Assembly: GCA_900769205.1 (NCBI GenBank)
Contig: CAAGFS010000016.1
Location: forward strand, 1-14,452
Direction of reading: 5' to 3'
DNA: 14,452 nucleotides
Source of the DNA: Clostridia bacterium
GTDB taxonomy: Bacteria; Bacillota; Clostridia; Christensenellales; CAG-917
How positions within the stretch are numbered: position 1 is the stretch's first letter; each line of letters begins with the position of its first letter. The notes below the pieces were generated by a model, which made no database searches, was not told the origin of the DNA, and saw only the letters and a list, made by a program, of their open reading frames with translations. The position numbers and the translations under genes were made by a program. Below, piece by piece: positions 7,550-14,003 of this stretch.

Positions 7550-7568
7550 CCGCCGACTTCAACGGCGG
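7550..7568 (-). promoter_or_regulatory. Hairpin in the mnmE-mnmG spacer
   Basis: CCGCCG and CGGCGG form a perfect 6-bp stem with a 7-base loop, ending 12 bases before the mnmG ATG. There is no U-run after it on the minus strand, so it is not a terminator. It could modulate mnmG translation or mark RNA processing between the two messages. Confidence 0.5.
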
Positions 7569-7601
7569 TTAGGTTTTTGCTTTTTCATCATTCGCACGGG
7601 C

Positions 7602-8951
7602 TTATTTCCCGACGCAAAATCTTGAGAATATGCCGTCCACAACGTCCTGCGTCGCGGTGCGCCCGGTGATTTCTCCCAGGGCGTCGTATGCGTTGCGAAG
7701 GTCGATGAGCGTGCAGTCAATCGTTCCGTCAATTGACGAAATCGCACTTTCAAGCGAGGATTTGGCTTGATAAAGTGCGGATACGTGCCGTTGCGACGTA
7801 ATAAGCTCTCCGCCTTCCACTTTGTCCTGCTTGTACAAATCGGCAATCGCGCGGGCAAGAGCGTCCACTCCTTCCCCCGTCTTTGCGCTCACTGCAAACT
7901 GATTTTTTTCAAGCGGTTTCGAAAAGCCCGAAGCGTCGCACTTGTTGAAAACTTCAAACACGAGCGTGTCGCCGAAGTCCCATTTTTTGTCGTCGGGCGC
8001 GGTGGTGTCCACAACGTGCAATATCACGTCCGCACCTTCAAAAGCACGCTTTGCTCTTTCAATGCCCTTGTTTTCCACCACGTCTTCGCTCTCGCGTATG
8101 CCCGCCGTATCTATGAGATTTATGCGCACTCCGTCGCACTCGAAACTCTCCTCAACGGTGTCGCGAGTCGTGCCCGCAACGTCCGTGACGATGGCTCTGT
8201 CGTCTTTCAAAAGCGCGTTCATAAGAGATGATTTGCCTGCGTTCGTGTTGCCCGCAAGCACCACGTTTACGCCGTATTTTGCAATCTTGCCCGTCTTTGC
8301 GGTGGCAATGAGCGCGCAAACCTGCCCGTGTATTTCTTCAACGCTTTTTTCAAGATCGGGAAGCACTTCGTCTTCCATTTCGTCGGGATAGTCGAGCGTG
8401 GCTTCGAGCGTTGCCACAAGCGTTTCCAGCTTGTCGAGAGCGACGTCGATTTTTTTAGATACGTCCCCTTGCATAAGCCTGTACGCCGACCTTACTCCCG
8501 CCGCCGACTGCGCGTTTATCATATCTATGACGCCTTCCGCATCCGCAAGGGACAGTCTTCCGTTGAGAAACGCGCGCTTTGTAAACTCGCCGTTTTTTGC
8601 CATAACCGCGCCGTTTCTCAACAACGCGTCAAGCGCGCCCTGCATTATGCGCACGCCGCCGTGCAGATAGAACTCAACCGTGTCTTCTCCCGTATAAGCG
8701 CGCTTTGCGGGGAAATACACCGCATAGCCTTTGTCGCAGAACTCGCCCGCGTCAAAAGTGCCGAAATTGAGAAAAAGCGGTTGCCAGAACTGCTTTACGC
8801 CTTCCGGCATAACGCAAGAGCCGTCGTCGGCTTTTTGATGTGCAAAAATGAAAATGGCATCGGCGATGCGAAGTGCTTCGTTGCCCGAAACACGAACGAT
8901 ACCGATACCACCTGCACCTATAGGTGACGAAATTGCTGCTATTGTGCTCAT
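7602..8951 (-). CDS. mnmE: tRNA modification GTPase MnmE (TrmE)
   Basis: MnmE is the GTPase partner of MnmG in U34 modification and binds a tetrahydrofolate one-carbon donor. The 449-residue protein has the N-terminal folate-binding domain (STIAAISSPIGAGGIGIVRV; GEFTKRAFLNGRLSLADAEG, 121-140), a helical domain, and a G domain inserted at about 225-375 with G1 GNTNAGKSS (234-242), G2 GTTRDT (260-265), G3 DTAG (281-284) and G4 NKCD (336-339). The invariant C-terminal cysteine motif ends the protein as FCVGK. The open frame extends 39 codons upstream, but that part overlaps jag. The ATG at 8951 sits one base after the jag stop (TGAAATG) and gives the conserved N-terminus, suggesting translational coupling. 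Confidence 0.96.
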   Translation of the reverse strand: MSTIAAISSPIGAGGIGIVRVSGNEALRIADAIFIFAHQKADDGSCVMPEGVKQFWQPLFLNFGTFDAGEFCDKGYAVYFPAKRAYTGEDTVEFYLHGGVRIMQGALDALLRNGAVMAKNGEFTKRAFLNGRLSLADAEGVIDMINAQSAAGVRSAYRLMQGDVSKKIDVALDKLETLVATLEATLDYPDEMEDEVLPDLEKSVEEIHGQVCALIATAKTGKIAKYGVNVVLAGNTNAGKSSLMNALLKDDRAIVTDVAGTTRDTVEESFECDGVRINLIDTAGIRESEDVVENKGIERAKRAFEGADVILHVVDTTAPDDKKWDFGDTLVFEVFNKCDASGFSKPLEKNQFAVSAKTGEGVDALARAIADLYKQDKVEGGELITSQRHVSALYQAKSSLESAISSIDGTIDCTLIDLRNAYDALGEITGRTATQDVVDGIFSRFCVGK

Positions 8952-8952
8952 T

Positions 8953-9828
8953 TCAGAATCTCTTTTTACCGCCGAAACTCTTGAACTTTGGCGGACCTGC
9001 CTGCGCCACGGGTTTGACAAAATCGTCTTGTTCGGTGAAATATCCGCGATAGACTCTGCCGTCCTCAACCTCGGGTTCTTCGACGCGCGGTTTGCGCTCG
9101 CGAGGTCTGTCGTCCTTTCTTCCGCCCTTCTTGAAATCGCGGTCTTTGCCGTTTCTGCGTCCGTCCTTGCGGTCGCGTCGAGGCTCTCTCTCCCCGTTTT
9201 TGATGGGACGTTGGTCTTTCAGCTCAACTCCCTTGGGGACGATGACGATATATCTTGCCGGTTCTTCGCCTTCGCTTTCCGTGCCTGCAAGCTCGCTGTC
9301 CGCAAGCGCACTGTGGATTATGCGTCTTTCAAAGGGGTTCATCGGTTCGAGAGCGATTTTCCTTTGCAGGCGCACCGCCTTCTGAGCAAGGCGCAATGCG
9401 AGCGCGGTGAGCGTTTCTTTGCGCTTTTCGCGATAGTTTTCGCAATCAACGACAACTTTTTTGAAATCGCATTTCTGTTCGTTCAGGAAAGTGAGCGCAA
9501 GATATTGAAACGCGTCCAGCGCTTCTCCCCTATAACCTATTGCGACTCCGCTGTCATCACCCGCAATGGTGACGTAAAGCGTGCCGTCTTTTTCTTCCAC
9601 CGTTGCGCGGGAAACAAGCCCCATACGCTCGAGCGTGCCGTTGAAAAACTCCGCCATCTTGTCTTTTGCGGTGTCCTTGACGGTCACTCTCACTTTCGCT
9701 TTTGAAAAGAGTCCGCCCTTTTGCAAAATCTCGACGTCCGCCTTTTCTCTTGACACACCAAGCTCCACGAGTGCTTTCTCAACCGCGAGATCCACCGACG
9801 AAGCCTGTGTTTCGATTGATTTTTCCAT
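8953..9828 (-). CDS. jag: Jag/KhpB (EloR-like) RNA-binding protein with basic C-terminal extension
   Basis: Jag (SpoIIIJ-associated protein, KhpB/EloR) is an RNA-binding protein linked in other Gram-positives to cell elongation and to small-RNA binding. The Jag-N domain covers about residues 1-52 (EKALVELGVSREKADVEIL), a KH domain follows (VAIGYRGEALDAFQYLA, 95-111), and an R3H domain ends near NPFERRIIHSAL (164-175). The protein is 291 residues, against about 205-210 for typical Jag. Residues 205-291 form a low-complexity, highly charged tail (RRDRKDGRRNGKDRDFKKGGR, then FKSFGGKKRF at the end). The ribosome site ATAGGAG overlaps the yidC stop codon, with eight bases between the genes. The yidC-jag pairing is conserved. 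Confidence 0.93.
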   Translation of the reverse strand: MEKSIETQASSVDLAVEKALVELGVSREKADVEILQKGGLFSKAKVRVTVKDTAKDKMAEFFNGTLERMGLVSRATVEEKDGTLYVTIAGDDSGVAIGYRGEALDAFQYLALTFLNEQKCDFKKVVVDCENYREKRKETLTALALRLAQKAVRLQRKIALEPMNPFERRIIHSALADSELAGTESEGEEPARYIVIVPKGVELKDQRPIKNGEREPRRDRKDGRRNGKDRDFKKGGRKDDRPRERKPRVEEPEVEDGRVYRGYFTEQDDFVKPVAQAGPPKFKSFGGKKRF

Positions 9829-9836
9829 TTTTACTC

Positions 9837-11069
9837 CTATCTTTTGGCAACCGCGCCTTTTCCTTCTCTCTTTTTGTCAATCAACGCCGCGATGAGATTG
9901 AATCCGAGTTGGAACAATATGGCGCATACCGAACTTGTGAACATATAAAGCGCAAACGCTCCCGAATAGAAGATGGCAAACACGCCTATCATCAAAGGCA
10001 TGAAATATTGCATCATCTTTGCCGTGCTTTGTTGAGCCTTTGCCTTTTCAGCCGCCTCTCCTTCGCCTGTCGGAGCGGGCGCAGGCGGTTGACCTTGCGA
10101 TTTTTGAAGCAATTTTGTGGAGAGCAAACTCAACGCAATGGACAGCACCGGGAGAATGAGAAGCCCGTTCCATTTGCCGTTTTTGCCGTATCCGCCCGTG
10201 CCGAGCACCTTGCCCATGACGTCGTTGTATTCGTCAATGGTGATGCCCGTGAGCTTTGACGTTGCCATACCCTTTTGCCCCGTGACCGTTGCAAAATCGG
10301 GCACCGCCGTCGCCCAGTTGTCGGATACGAAAATGTTTTTTATCCACAGCCAGCTTCTTATCGTCACCTGATCTTCCGAATAATACACGTCGTAAACCGC
10401 TTGTTGAGCTTTCTCTTTCGTGGCGCTGTAAAACTGCGCTCCTTCTTCCGTCTTGGCAATTTCAAGCCGACCGTCCGCTTCGACGATGAAAGGTTGATCT
10501 CTGTTTGCCTCGATTTCTTCCGAGAAAGTCTGATTGTAGGTGTTGACGCATTGCTTGTAGTCGTTGGCAAACTGATAGCCGACCATCTGCCTGAAACCTG
10601 CAAAGACGACGAAGAACACCACGAAAGTGATTATCGTGGGCAGACACATTCCCATCGTGGAATATTTCTCTTTTTTGTAAAGAGCCATCTGCTCTTGCTG
10701 GAAGCGTTCCTTGTCGTCGGCGTATTTTGCCTGCAACACTTCAAGTTGCGGTTTCATACGCTCCATAGCCTTGCTGTTTTTTCTCGCAATGAGTTTTTGC
10801 CACACGTCAAGCGGAGAAAGTATCAGACGAAGCACAACCGTAAACAGCACAACCGTCCAGCCGAAACTTGCAACGCCCCCGCCCAAAGCGTCGTTTATGA
10901 CAATCATAAACTTCGCCATAAAATGCGTAGGCTCGCTTACGGTTTCGCCTGCAACGCTATACGAGTTGTCGCTGTTGCAGGCAACAAGAATACAGCACAA
11001 TATCGCAATCAAAGCCGCGATGAGATATATCTGTATTTTGCGCCTTTGCGGGTAATTCAAATTAGCCAT
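9837..11069 (-). CDS. yidC: Membrane protein insertase YidC/Oxa1 (SpoIIIJ type)
   Basis: YidC inserts membrane proteins alone or with SecYEG. The N-terminal helix ends in a lipobox, LVAC with Cys31, so the mature protein is probably a lipoprotein as in Gram-positive SpoIIIJ. The first core helix (about 66-86) contains the groove arginine Arg81 (VVLRLILSPLDVW). A charged cytoplasmic coiled loop follows (about 92-137), then a helix at 141-161, a helix at about 302-322, and C-terminal helices at about 354-376 and 378-398. The 410 residues exceed the Gram-positive norm of 260-290: about 110 extra residues lie outside the membrane around WLWIKNIFVSDNW (240-252), and a Pro/Ala-rich loop sits at 323-345. 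AAAGGAAAG precedes the start, and the first 13 bases overlap the end of yidD. Confidence 0.93.
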   Translation of the reverse strand: MANLNYPQRRKIQIYLIAALIAILCCILVACNSDNSYSVAGETVSEPTHFMAKFMIVINDALGGGVASFGWTVVLFTVVLRLILSPLDVWQKLIARKNSKAMERMKPQLEVLQAKYADDKERFQQEQMALYKKEKYSTMGMCLPTIITFVVFFVVFAGFRQMVGYQFANDYKQCVNTYNQTFSEEIEANRDQPFIVEADGRLEIAKTEEGAQFYSATKEKAQQAVYDVYYSEDQVTIRSWLWIKNIFVSDNWATAVPDFATVTGQKGMATSKLTGITIDEYNDVMGKVLGTGGYGKNGKWNGLLILPVLSIALSLLSTKLLQKSQGQPPAPAPTGEGEAAEKAKAQQSTAKMMQYFMPLMIGVFAIFYSGAFALYMFTSSVCAILFQLGFNLIAALIDKKREGKGAVAKR

Positions 11070-11302
11070 TTGATCTTTCCTTTATAATTCTCTCTGACGG
11101 GATCGAAACCGCCCTTGGCAAACGGCGTGCATCTCAAAAGACGTCCCGCCGTCAAAACAAGTCCCACGAGAGCGCCGTATTTTTCAAACGCGTCGTAGGA
11201 ATACATAGAGCAGGTGGGCACGTATGCGCAACGCGTGCCCGTGACGGGCGAGAGCGTGCGCTTGTAAAGCAAAAGAAGCCATTGACACAATTTTTTTATC
11301 AC
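11057..11302 (-). CDS. yidD: Membrane protein insertion efficiency factor YidD
   Basis: YidD is a small membrane-associated protein that assists YidC-dependent insertion. The 81-residue product has an amphipathic N-terminal helix (KKLCQWLLLLYKRTLSPV), the cysteine motif CAYVPTCSMYSYDAFEKYG and RLLRCTPFAKGGFDPV, all diagnostic. I chose the GTG at 11302 over an ATG at 11347: GGGG lies eight bases upstream, the family starts here, and GTGA overlaps the rnpA stop. The longer version would run deep into rnpA. The 3' end overlaps the yidC start by 13 bases, so rnpA, yidD and yidC are tightly coupled. Confidence 0.93.
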   Translation of the reverse strand: MIKKLCQWLLLLYKRTLSPVTGTRCAYVPTCSMYSYDAFEKYGALVGLVLTAGRLLRCTPFAKGGFDPVRENYKGKIKWLI

Positions 11303-11631
11303 AACAGTTTCCCCGCTTTCAAAAACGCGCGTCGCACCGAATCGCAAATTTCGTCGTATCCGCGCTCCGCTATGGACGGGTACGCAACGATGACGTACAT
11401 ATAGTTTGCGTCTATGCTTTGCATAATCGGTTTGAGAGCTTCCCTTATCAACCGCTTCACGCGATTGCGGGTGACGGCTCCCCCAACTTTCTTGGACACC
11501 GACAAGCCGATTTTCAATCCTTCCTTGGATTTTGCACTCAAAAGCAACAGGTCGTGAGCGGACGATCTTTCGCCCTTGCGATATACGTAGGCAAACGCCG
11601 ATCTTTTTTTGAGCCTGTATTGCTTTTGCAT
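11299..11631 (-). CDS. rnpA: Ribonuclease P protein component
   Basis: RnpA is the basic protein subunit that binds RNase P RNA and the pre-tRNA 5' leader. The 110-residue protein starts MQKQYRLKKRSAF, typical for the family, and has the signature RNRVKRLIREAL at 55-66. It follows rpmH by nine bases. No Shine-Dalgarno is visible in that gap, so translation may depend on ribosomes finishing rpmH. No RNase P RNA gene is recognised in this window. Confidence 0.95.
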   Translation of the reverse strand: MQKQYRLKKRSAFAYVYRKGERSSAHDLLLLSAKSKEGLKIGLSVSKKVGGAVTRNRVKRLIREALKPIMQSIDANYMYVIVAYPSIAERGYDEICDSVRRAFLKAGKLL

Positions 11632-11640
11632 AAAGCGTGA

Positions 11641-11775
11641 TTATGCGGAGAGTTTCTTTCTGCCGCGATTGCGACGTCTTTTCAAAACGTTTCTACCGGA
11701 TTTTGTGGACATTCTTTCACGGAATCCGTGGACTTTGCTTCTTTGTCTTTTCTTGGGTTGGTAGGTTTGTTTCAT
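11641..11775 (-). CDS. rpmH: 50S ribosomal protein L34
   Basis: L34 is a very small, arginine-rich protein of the large ribosomal subunit. The 44-residue translation starts MKQTYQPKKRQRSKVHGF, continues with RERMSTKSGRNVLKRRRNRG and ends RKKLSA, matching the family over its whole length. AAGGAGAA lies upstream of the ATG at 11775. It is the first gene of the operon, behind a near-perfect promoter at 11847-11875, with an untranslated leader of about 65 bases. Confidence 0.97.
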   Translation of the reverse strand: MKQTYQPKKRQRSKVHGFRERMSTKSGRNVLKRRRNRGRKKLSA

Positions 11776-11846
11776 AACGATAATTCTCCTTCTTGAGACT
11801 TTTTATATCTTTTTGCGCGCATATATAAATATATAAATGCTAAACC

Positions 11847-11875
11847 ATTATAAATAAAACAAATATTTGTGTCAA
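11847..11875 (-). promoter_or_regulatory. Strong sigma-A promoter of the rpmH operon
   Basis: On the minus strand TTGACA (11875-11870) and TATAAT (11852-11847) match the consensus perfectly and are 17 bases apart. The spacer starts with the palindrome CAAATATTTG (11869-11860), a possible operator. The expected start is near 11840. Confidence 0.9.
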
Positions 11876-11980
11876 GCAAAATAGCAAAACCGCCACTTTG
11901 ACGACAAAAATAGGCGTTGCTCTCGTTTTCACGCCTATATGTGGTAGAGATATAAAAAACAAGGTGAAAAAAGATTATCG

Positions 11981-12009
11981 TTTACAACGTTGGTTAAGGT
12001 TGTTATAAT
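11981..12009 (+). promoter_or_regulatory. Sigma-A promoter of the 199-residue membrane protein gene
   Basis: TTTACA (11981-11986) and TATAAT (12004-12009) are separated by 17 bases. Transcription from about 12016 leaves a leader of about 27 bases that carries GGAGAGG before the ATG at 12043. The gene is therefore an independent unit divergent from rpmH. Confidence 0.8.
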
Positions 12010-12042
12010 AATAAAGTAACATTACTTATGGAGAGGCTTGTT

Positions 12043-12642
12043 ATGGCAAATAAAGACGGTGATAATTTAAGAAAGGTTAGGCGAAGGAATTTCTTTACTT
12101 CTTTAAAAGAGTATACCAGAAGGAGTAGGGCAAACAGAAAATTTTCCGACAAGTACTCCGAAATATGCGACGACGGCAGTGTTAGAATAAGGGTAAATAC
12201 CGAGGGTGGATTATATTCCCCATATTCAGATAAAAGAGATTTAGATGCGGATATGCTCGATTATATCGAGAGTACGGCGTATAATATCCCTATAGACAGA
12301 CCTTTGACGATTAATTTTTCTTCCGTTCCCGATGAGGATAGGGAGAACGTAAAGTCTGCATATAACAAATATTTTGAGTTGAAGTTTAACGATAAATGTC
12401 TTGATTTGAGAATTTGTTATATTAAGGCGATTGTGCTTTTAGTGTTGGGATTTATCTTTTTAGGCTGTGCGGTGGCAGCTTCCCGTTTCGATATTCTTTG
12501 GGGGTTAAATGAAATTTTCACCGTAGCCGCCTCGTTTACCATGTGGGAAAGCGTGGACTTCTTCCTTTTGGAGCGTTCCAATATCAAGGCGGAGAAGTTA
12601 GACGCCGCCCAACTACTGCTTGCAAAAATAGAGTTTGATTAA
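12043..12642 (+). CDS. Two-helix membrane protein of unknown function
   Basis: I cannot name a function. The 199-residue product has a basic N-terminus (RKVRRRNFF, RRSRANRK), a soluble region to about 120 including RPLTINFSSVPDEDRE (86-101), a clear membrane helix at about 126-147 (IKAIVLLVLGFIFLGCAVAA), a second hydrophobic stretch at about 150-176 containing MWESVDFFLLER (168-179), and a short C-terminal helix ending AKIEFD. The WE-x-VD-FFxxER pattern resembles uncharacterised clostridial membrane proteins I recall, but that is memory, not a search result. Start 12043 is preferred to the ATG at 12028 because GGAGAGG lies six bases upstream. Its AT-rich codons (AGA, ATA, TTA) differ from its GC-richer neighbours, suggesting later acquisition. 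It has its own promoter and terminator. Confidence 0.85.
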   Translation: MANKDGDNLRKVRRRNFFTSLKEYTRRSRANRKFSDKYSEICDDGSVRIRVNTEGGLYSPYSDKRDLDADMLDYIESTAYNIPIDRPLTINFSSVPDEDRENVKSAYNKYFELKFNDKCLDLRICYIKAIVLLVLGFIFLGCAVAASRFDILWGLNEIFTVAASFTMWESVDFFLLERSNIKAEKLDAAQLLLAKIEFD

Positions 12643-12669
12643 ATGTTTGACCTTGTAATAGTATTTTAT

Positions 12670-12714
12670 AAAAACTGTGCCCTGACGGATAAATGCCGTC
12701 AGGGCACAGTTTTT
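12670..12714 (+). terminator. Strong intrinsic terminator, 19-bp perfect stem
   Basis: AAAAACTGTGCCCTGACGG (12670-12688) and its exact complement (12696-12714) flank a 7-base loop, ATAAATG. It starts 28 bases after the stop at 12642 and ends in TTTTT. The A-run at the other end makes it usable in both directions, so it could also stop transcripts leaving argS. Confidence 0.92.
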
Positions 12715-12862
12715 CTTGGAATAATCAGTTGTATAATTATTTTAATAACATATTGTAAATTTTTTCATAAGACGCGAAAAAATTAACACGGTAAGCATAT
12801 CACGTTAACATAAAATGTAAATAATTTTGTTACATTTTAGCCGTAAAATCCACGGTTGTTTT
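12715..12862. other. AT-rich spacer with a 9-bp inverted repeat
   Basis: I see no gene in this spacer. AAAATGTAA (12812-12820) and TTACATTTT (12830-12838) form a perfect 9-bp inverted repeat with a 9-base loop, 25 bases downstream of the argS stop on the minus strand. It is too AT-rich to be a convincing terminator by itself. Confidence 0.4.
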
Positions 12863-13345
12863 TTACATCTCCTCGGGTGCGTCTATTCCCAAAAGTCCGA
12901 GACCGCATTTTATCACGTTGCCGACTGCCTTCGTCAGAGCGAGACGGGCGTTGCGGGTGGGAGCGTCGTCCACGATTATGCGATGGTCGATGTAAAAACG
13001 ATTAAACTTTTCCGCAAGGTCAACGACGTGACGGGTGACGTAGCAAGGCTCGCGAAGTTTTGCCGCAAGGCGCACGGACTCGCCGAAAGTGATGACGCTT
13101 TTGAGCACGTCGTATCCTTCGTCGTCAACGATTGCGCCAAGGTCGATATGCTCGAAATCGGGCTCTCCGCCTTTGCGGAGCGCGCTTGCGCAACGCGCGT
13201 AGGTGTACTGAACGTACGGCGCGGTTTCTCCGTCAAAGTTGAGCACTTTGTCGTAGGAAAAAACTATGTCTTTTATGCGGTTGTTCCAAAGAGCGGAAAA
13301 CACCACCGCGCCCACGCCGACGCTCTCTGCAATCTCGTCTTTATC
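12863..13345 (-). pseudogene. argS: Arginine--tRNA ligase, C-terminal fragment
   Basis: The minus strand encodes about 160 residues that match the C-terminal end of ArgRS: DKDEIAESVGVGAVVFSAL, NNRIKDIVFSYDKVLNFDGE, TAPYVQYTYARCASALRK, and the DALR-type anticodon-binding domain ending LGLLGIDAPEEM. Complete ArgRS has about 550-580 residues, so roughly 400 are missing, including the HIGH and KMSKS regions. Upstream of 13345 the frame gives unrelated sequence and soon a stop, and other frames give no ArgRS either. Instead the opposite strand there encodes a PII-like tail. An internal ATG at 13315 would only give a non-functional fragment. Either the gene was cut by a deletion or rearrangement, or the assembly joins two loci. 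Confidence 0.85.
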
Positions 13346-13458
13346 GGTTGCGGAAGGGAAAGGGCATTGCGTTTACGGTGCCGTTTTCAAGCGTAATCGG
13401 CGTTGCAACCTACGGATTTTTGAGCAACAACAAAACTATTATGGAGAACAAACAATGA
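13346..13458 (+). pseudogene. C-terminal tail of a PII-like protein, 5' part missing
   Basis: In the frame ending at TGA 13456-13458 the plus strand reads GKGIAFTVPFSSVIGV followed by ATYGFLSNNKTIMENKQ. The first part is clearly paralogous to HGIAFTLPVDNVVGIG of the next gene, the C-terminal strand and nucleotide-loop region of PII-like proteins. Upstream of about 13353 this frame is only the complement of argS, so the first 80 or so residues are missing. Its stop overlaps the next start as ATGA, the arrangement expected for tandem co-translated PII-like genes. Confidence 0.75.
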
Positions 13459-13814
13459 GCGATTTCGATTTTCAACTTGTGATTTGCATAGTCAACAACG
13501 GCTTTGCCGACGAAGCGATGAACGCCGCAAGAGAAGCGGGCGTCAAGGGCGGTACGGTGCTTTCTGCACGCGGAACGGCAAACGCCGAAGCGGAAAAAGC
13601 CTTTCAAATCCAGATTCAGCCCGAAAAGGAAATGGTTATGATACTCGTTGGCAACGATATAAAGCAAGACGTTTTGCACGCGCTATATAAGGCGGTGGGC
13701 ACGCATACGCCCGCGCACGGCATCGCCTTCACTTTGCCCGTCGATAACGTGGTCGGAATAGGCAAAAAAGAGGATGGCAAAGCCAAAGACGATTCTCCGA
13801 AAGCACGCGGATAA
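13455..13814 (+). CDS. PII-like (P-II family) small signalling protein
   Basis: The 119-residue protein fits the PII-like fold: a first strand FQLVICIVNNGFADEAMNAA, the GVKGGTVLSARGT strand-turn (residues 29-41, compare GxxGxTxxxxxG of GlnB), a strand at EKEMVMILV, a helix DVLHALYKAVG, and the C-terminal HGIAFTLPVDNVVGI. The T-loop is very short and lacks the uridylylated tyrosine segment of GlnB/GlnK, so this is a divergent branch whose ligand and partner are unknown. GGAG in GGAGAACAAACA precedes the ATG, which overlaps the stop of the truncated paralogue upstream. Such pairs are, as far as I recall, found beside DUF1538 membrane proteins; none is present here. A terminator follows at 13875-13905. 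Confidence 0.85.
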   Translation: MSDFDFQLVICIVNNGFADEAMNAAREAGVKGGTVLSARGTANAEAEKAFQIQIQPEKEMVMILVGNDIKQDVLHALYKAVGTHTPAHGIAFTLPVDNVVGIGKKEDGKAKDDSPKARG

Positions 13815-13874
13815 GCTCTGTTTTCAAATCCTTCCCGACAGAATGGTTTTCCGTTGATTTACGCCCGAAATATG

Positions 13875-13905
13875 AAAAGCCCGTCGCAATGCGCGACGGG
13901 CTTTT
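13875..13905 (+). terminator. Terminator after the PII-like gene
   Basis: AAAAGCCCGTCGC (13875-13887) and GCGACGGGCTTTT (13893-13905) form a perfect 13-bp stem with loop AATGC, ending in a T-run. It may also serve the minus-strand gene that ends at 14004. Confidence 0.92.
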
Positions 13906-14003
13906 ATATTCGGATTGTATCGTGTTTCGGAATTGTCGGAGTATATTTGTTTTTTCGTTTATATTCGACTTTATACTATACGTCTGCGGCGACGTTGCGC
14001 TTT

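Noticed and set aside
8952..9068. 39-codon N-terminal extension of mnmE
   Set aside because: It overlaps the end of jag in another frame, and the conserved MnmE N-terminus begins at the ATG at 8951.
11303..11347. Longer yidD starting at ATG 11347
   Set aside because: The extra 15 residues lie inside rnpA and are not found in YidD; the GTG at 11302 has a spaced GGGG and overlaps the rnpA stop.
12863..13315. 150-codon frame from ATG 13315 as a complete small protein
   Set aside because: Its sequence is the C-terminal part of ArgRS, and ArgRS homology extends upstream of that ATG to about 13345.
13266..13454. 63-codon N-terminal extension of the PII-like protein
   Set aside because: It is the complement of argS and then the wrong frame of the truncated PII-like tail; the ATG at 13455 has GGAG upstream and starts the fold.
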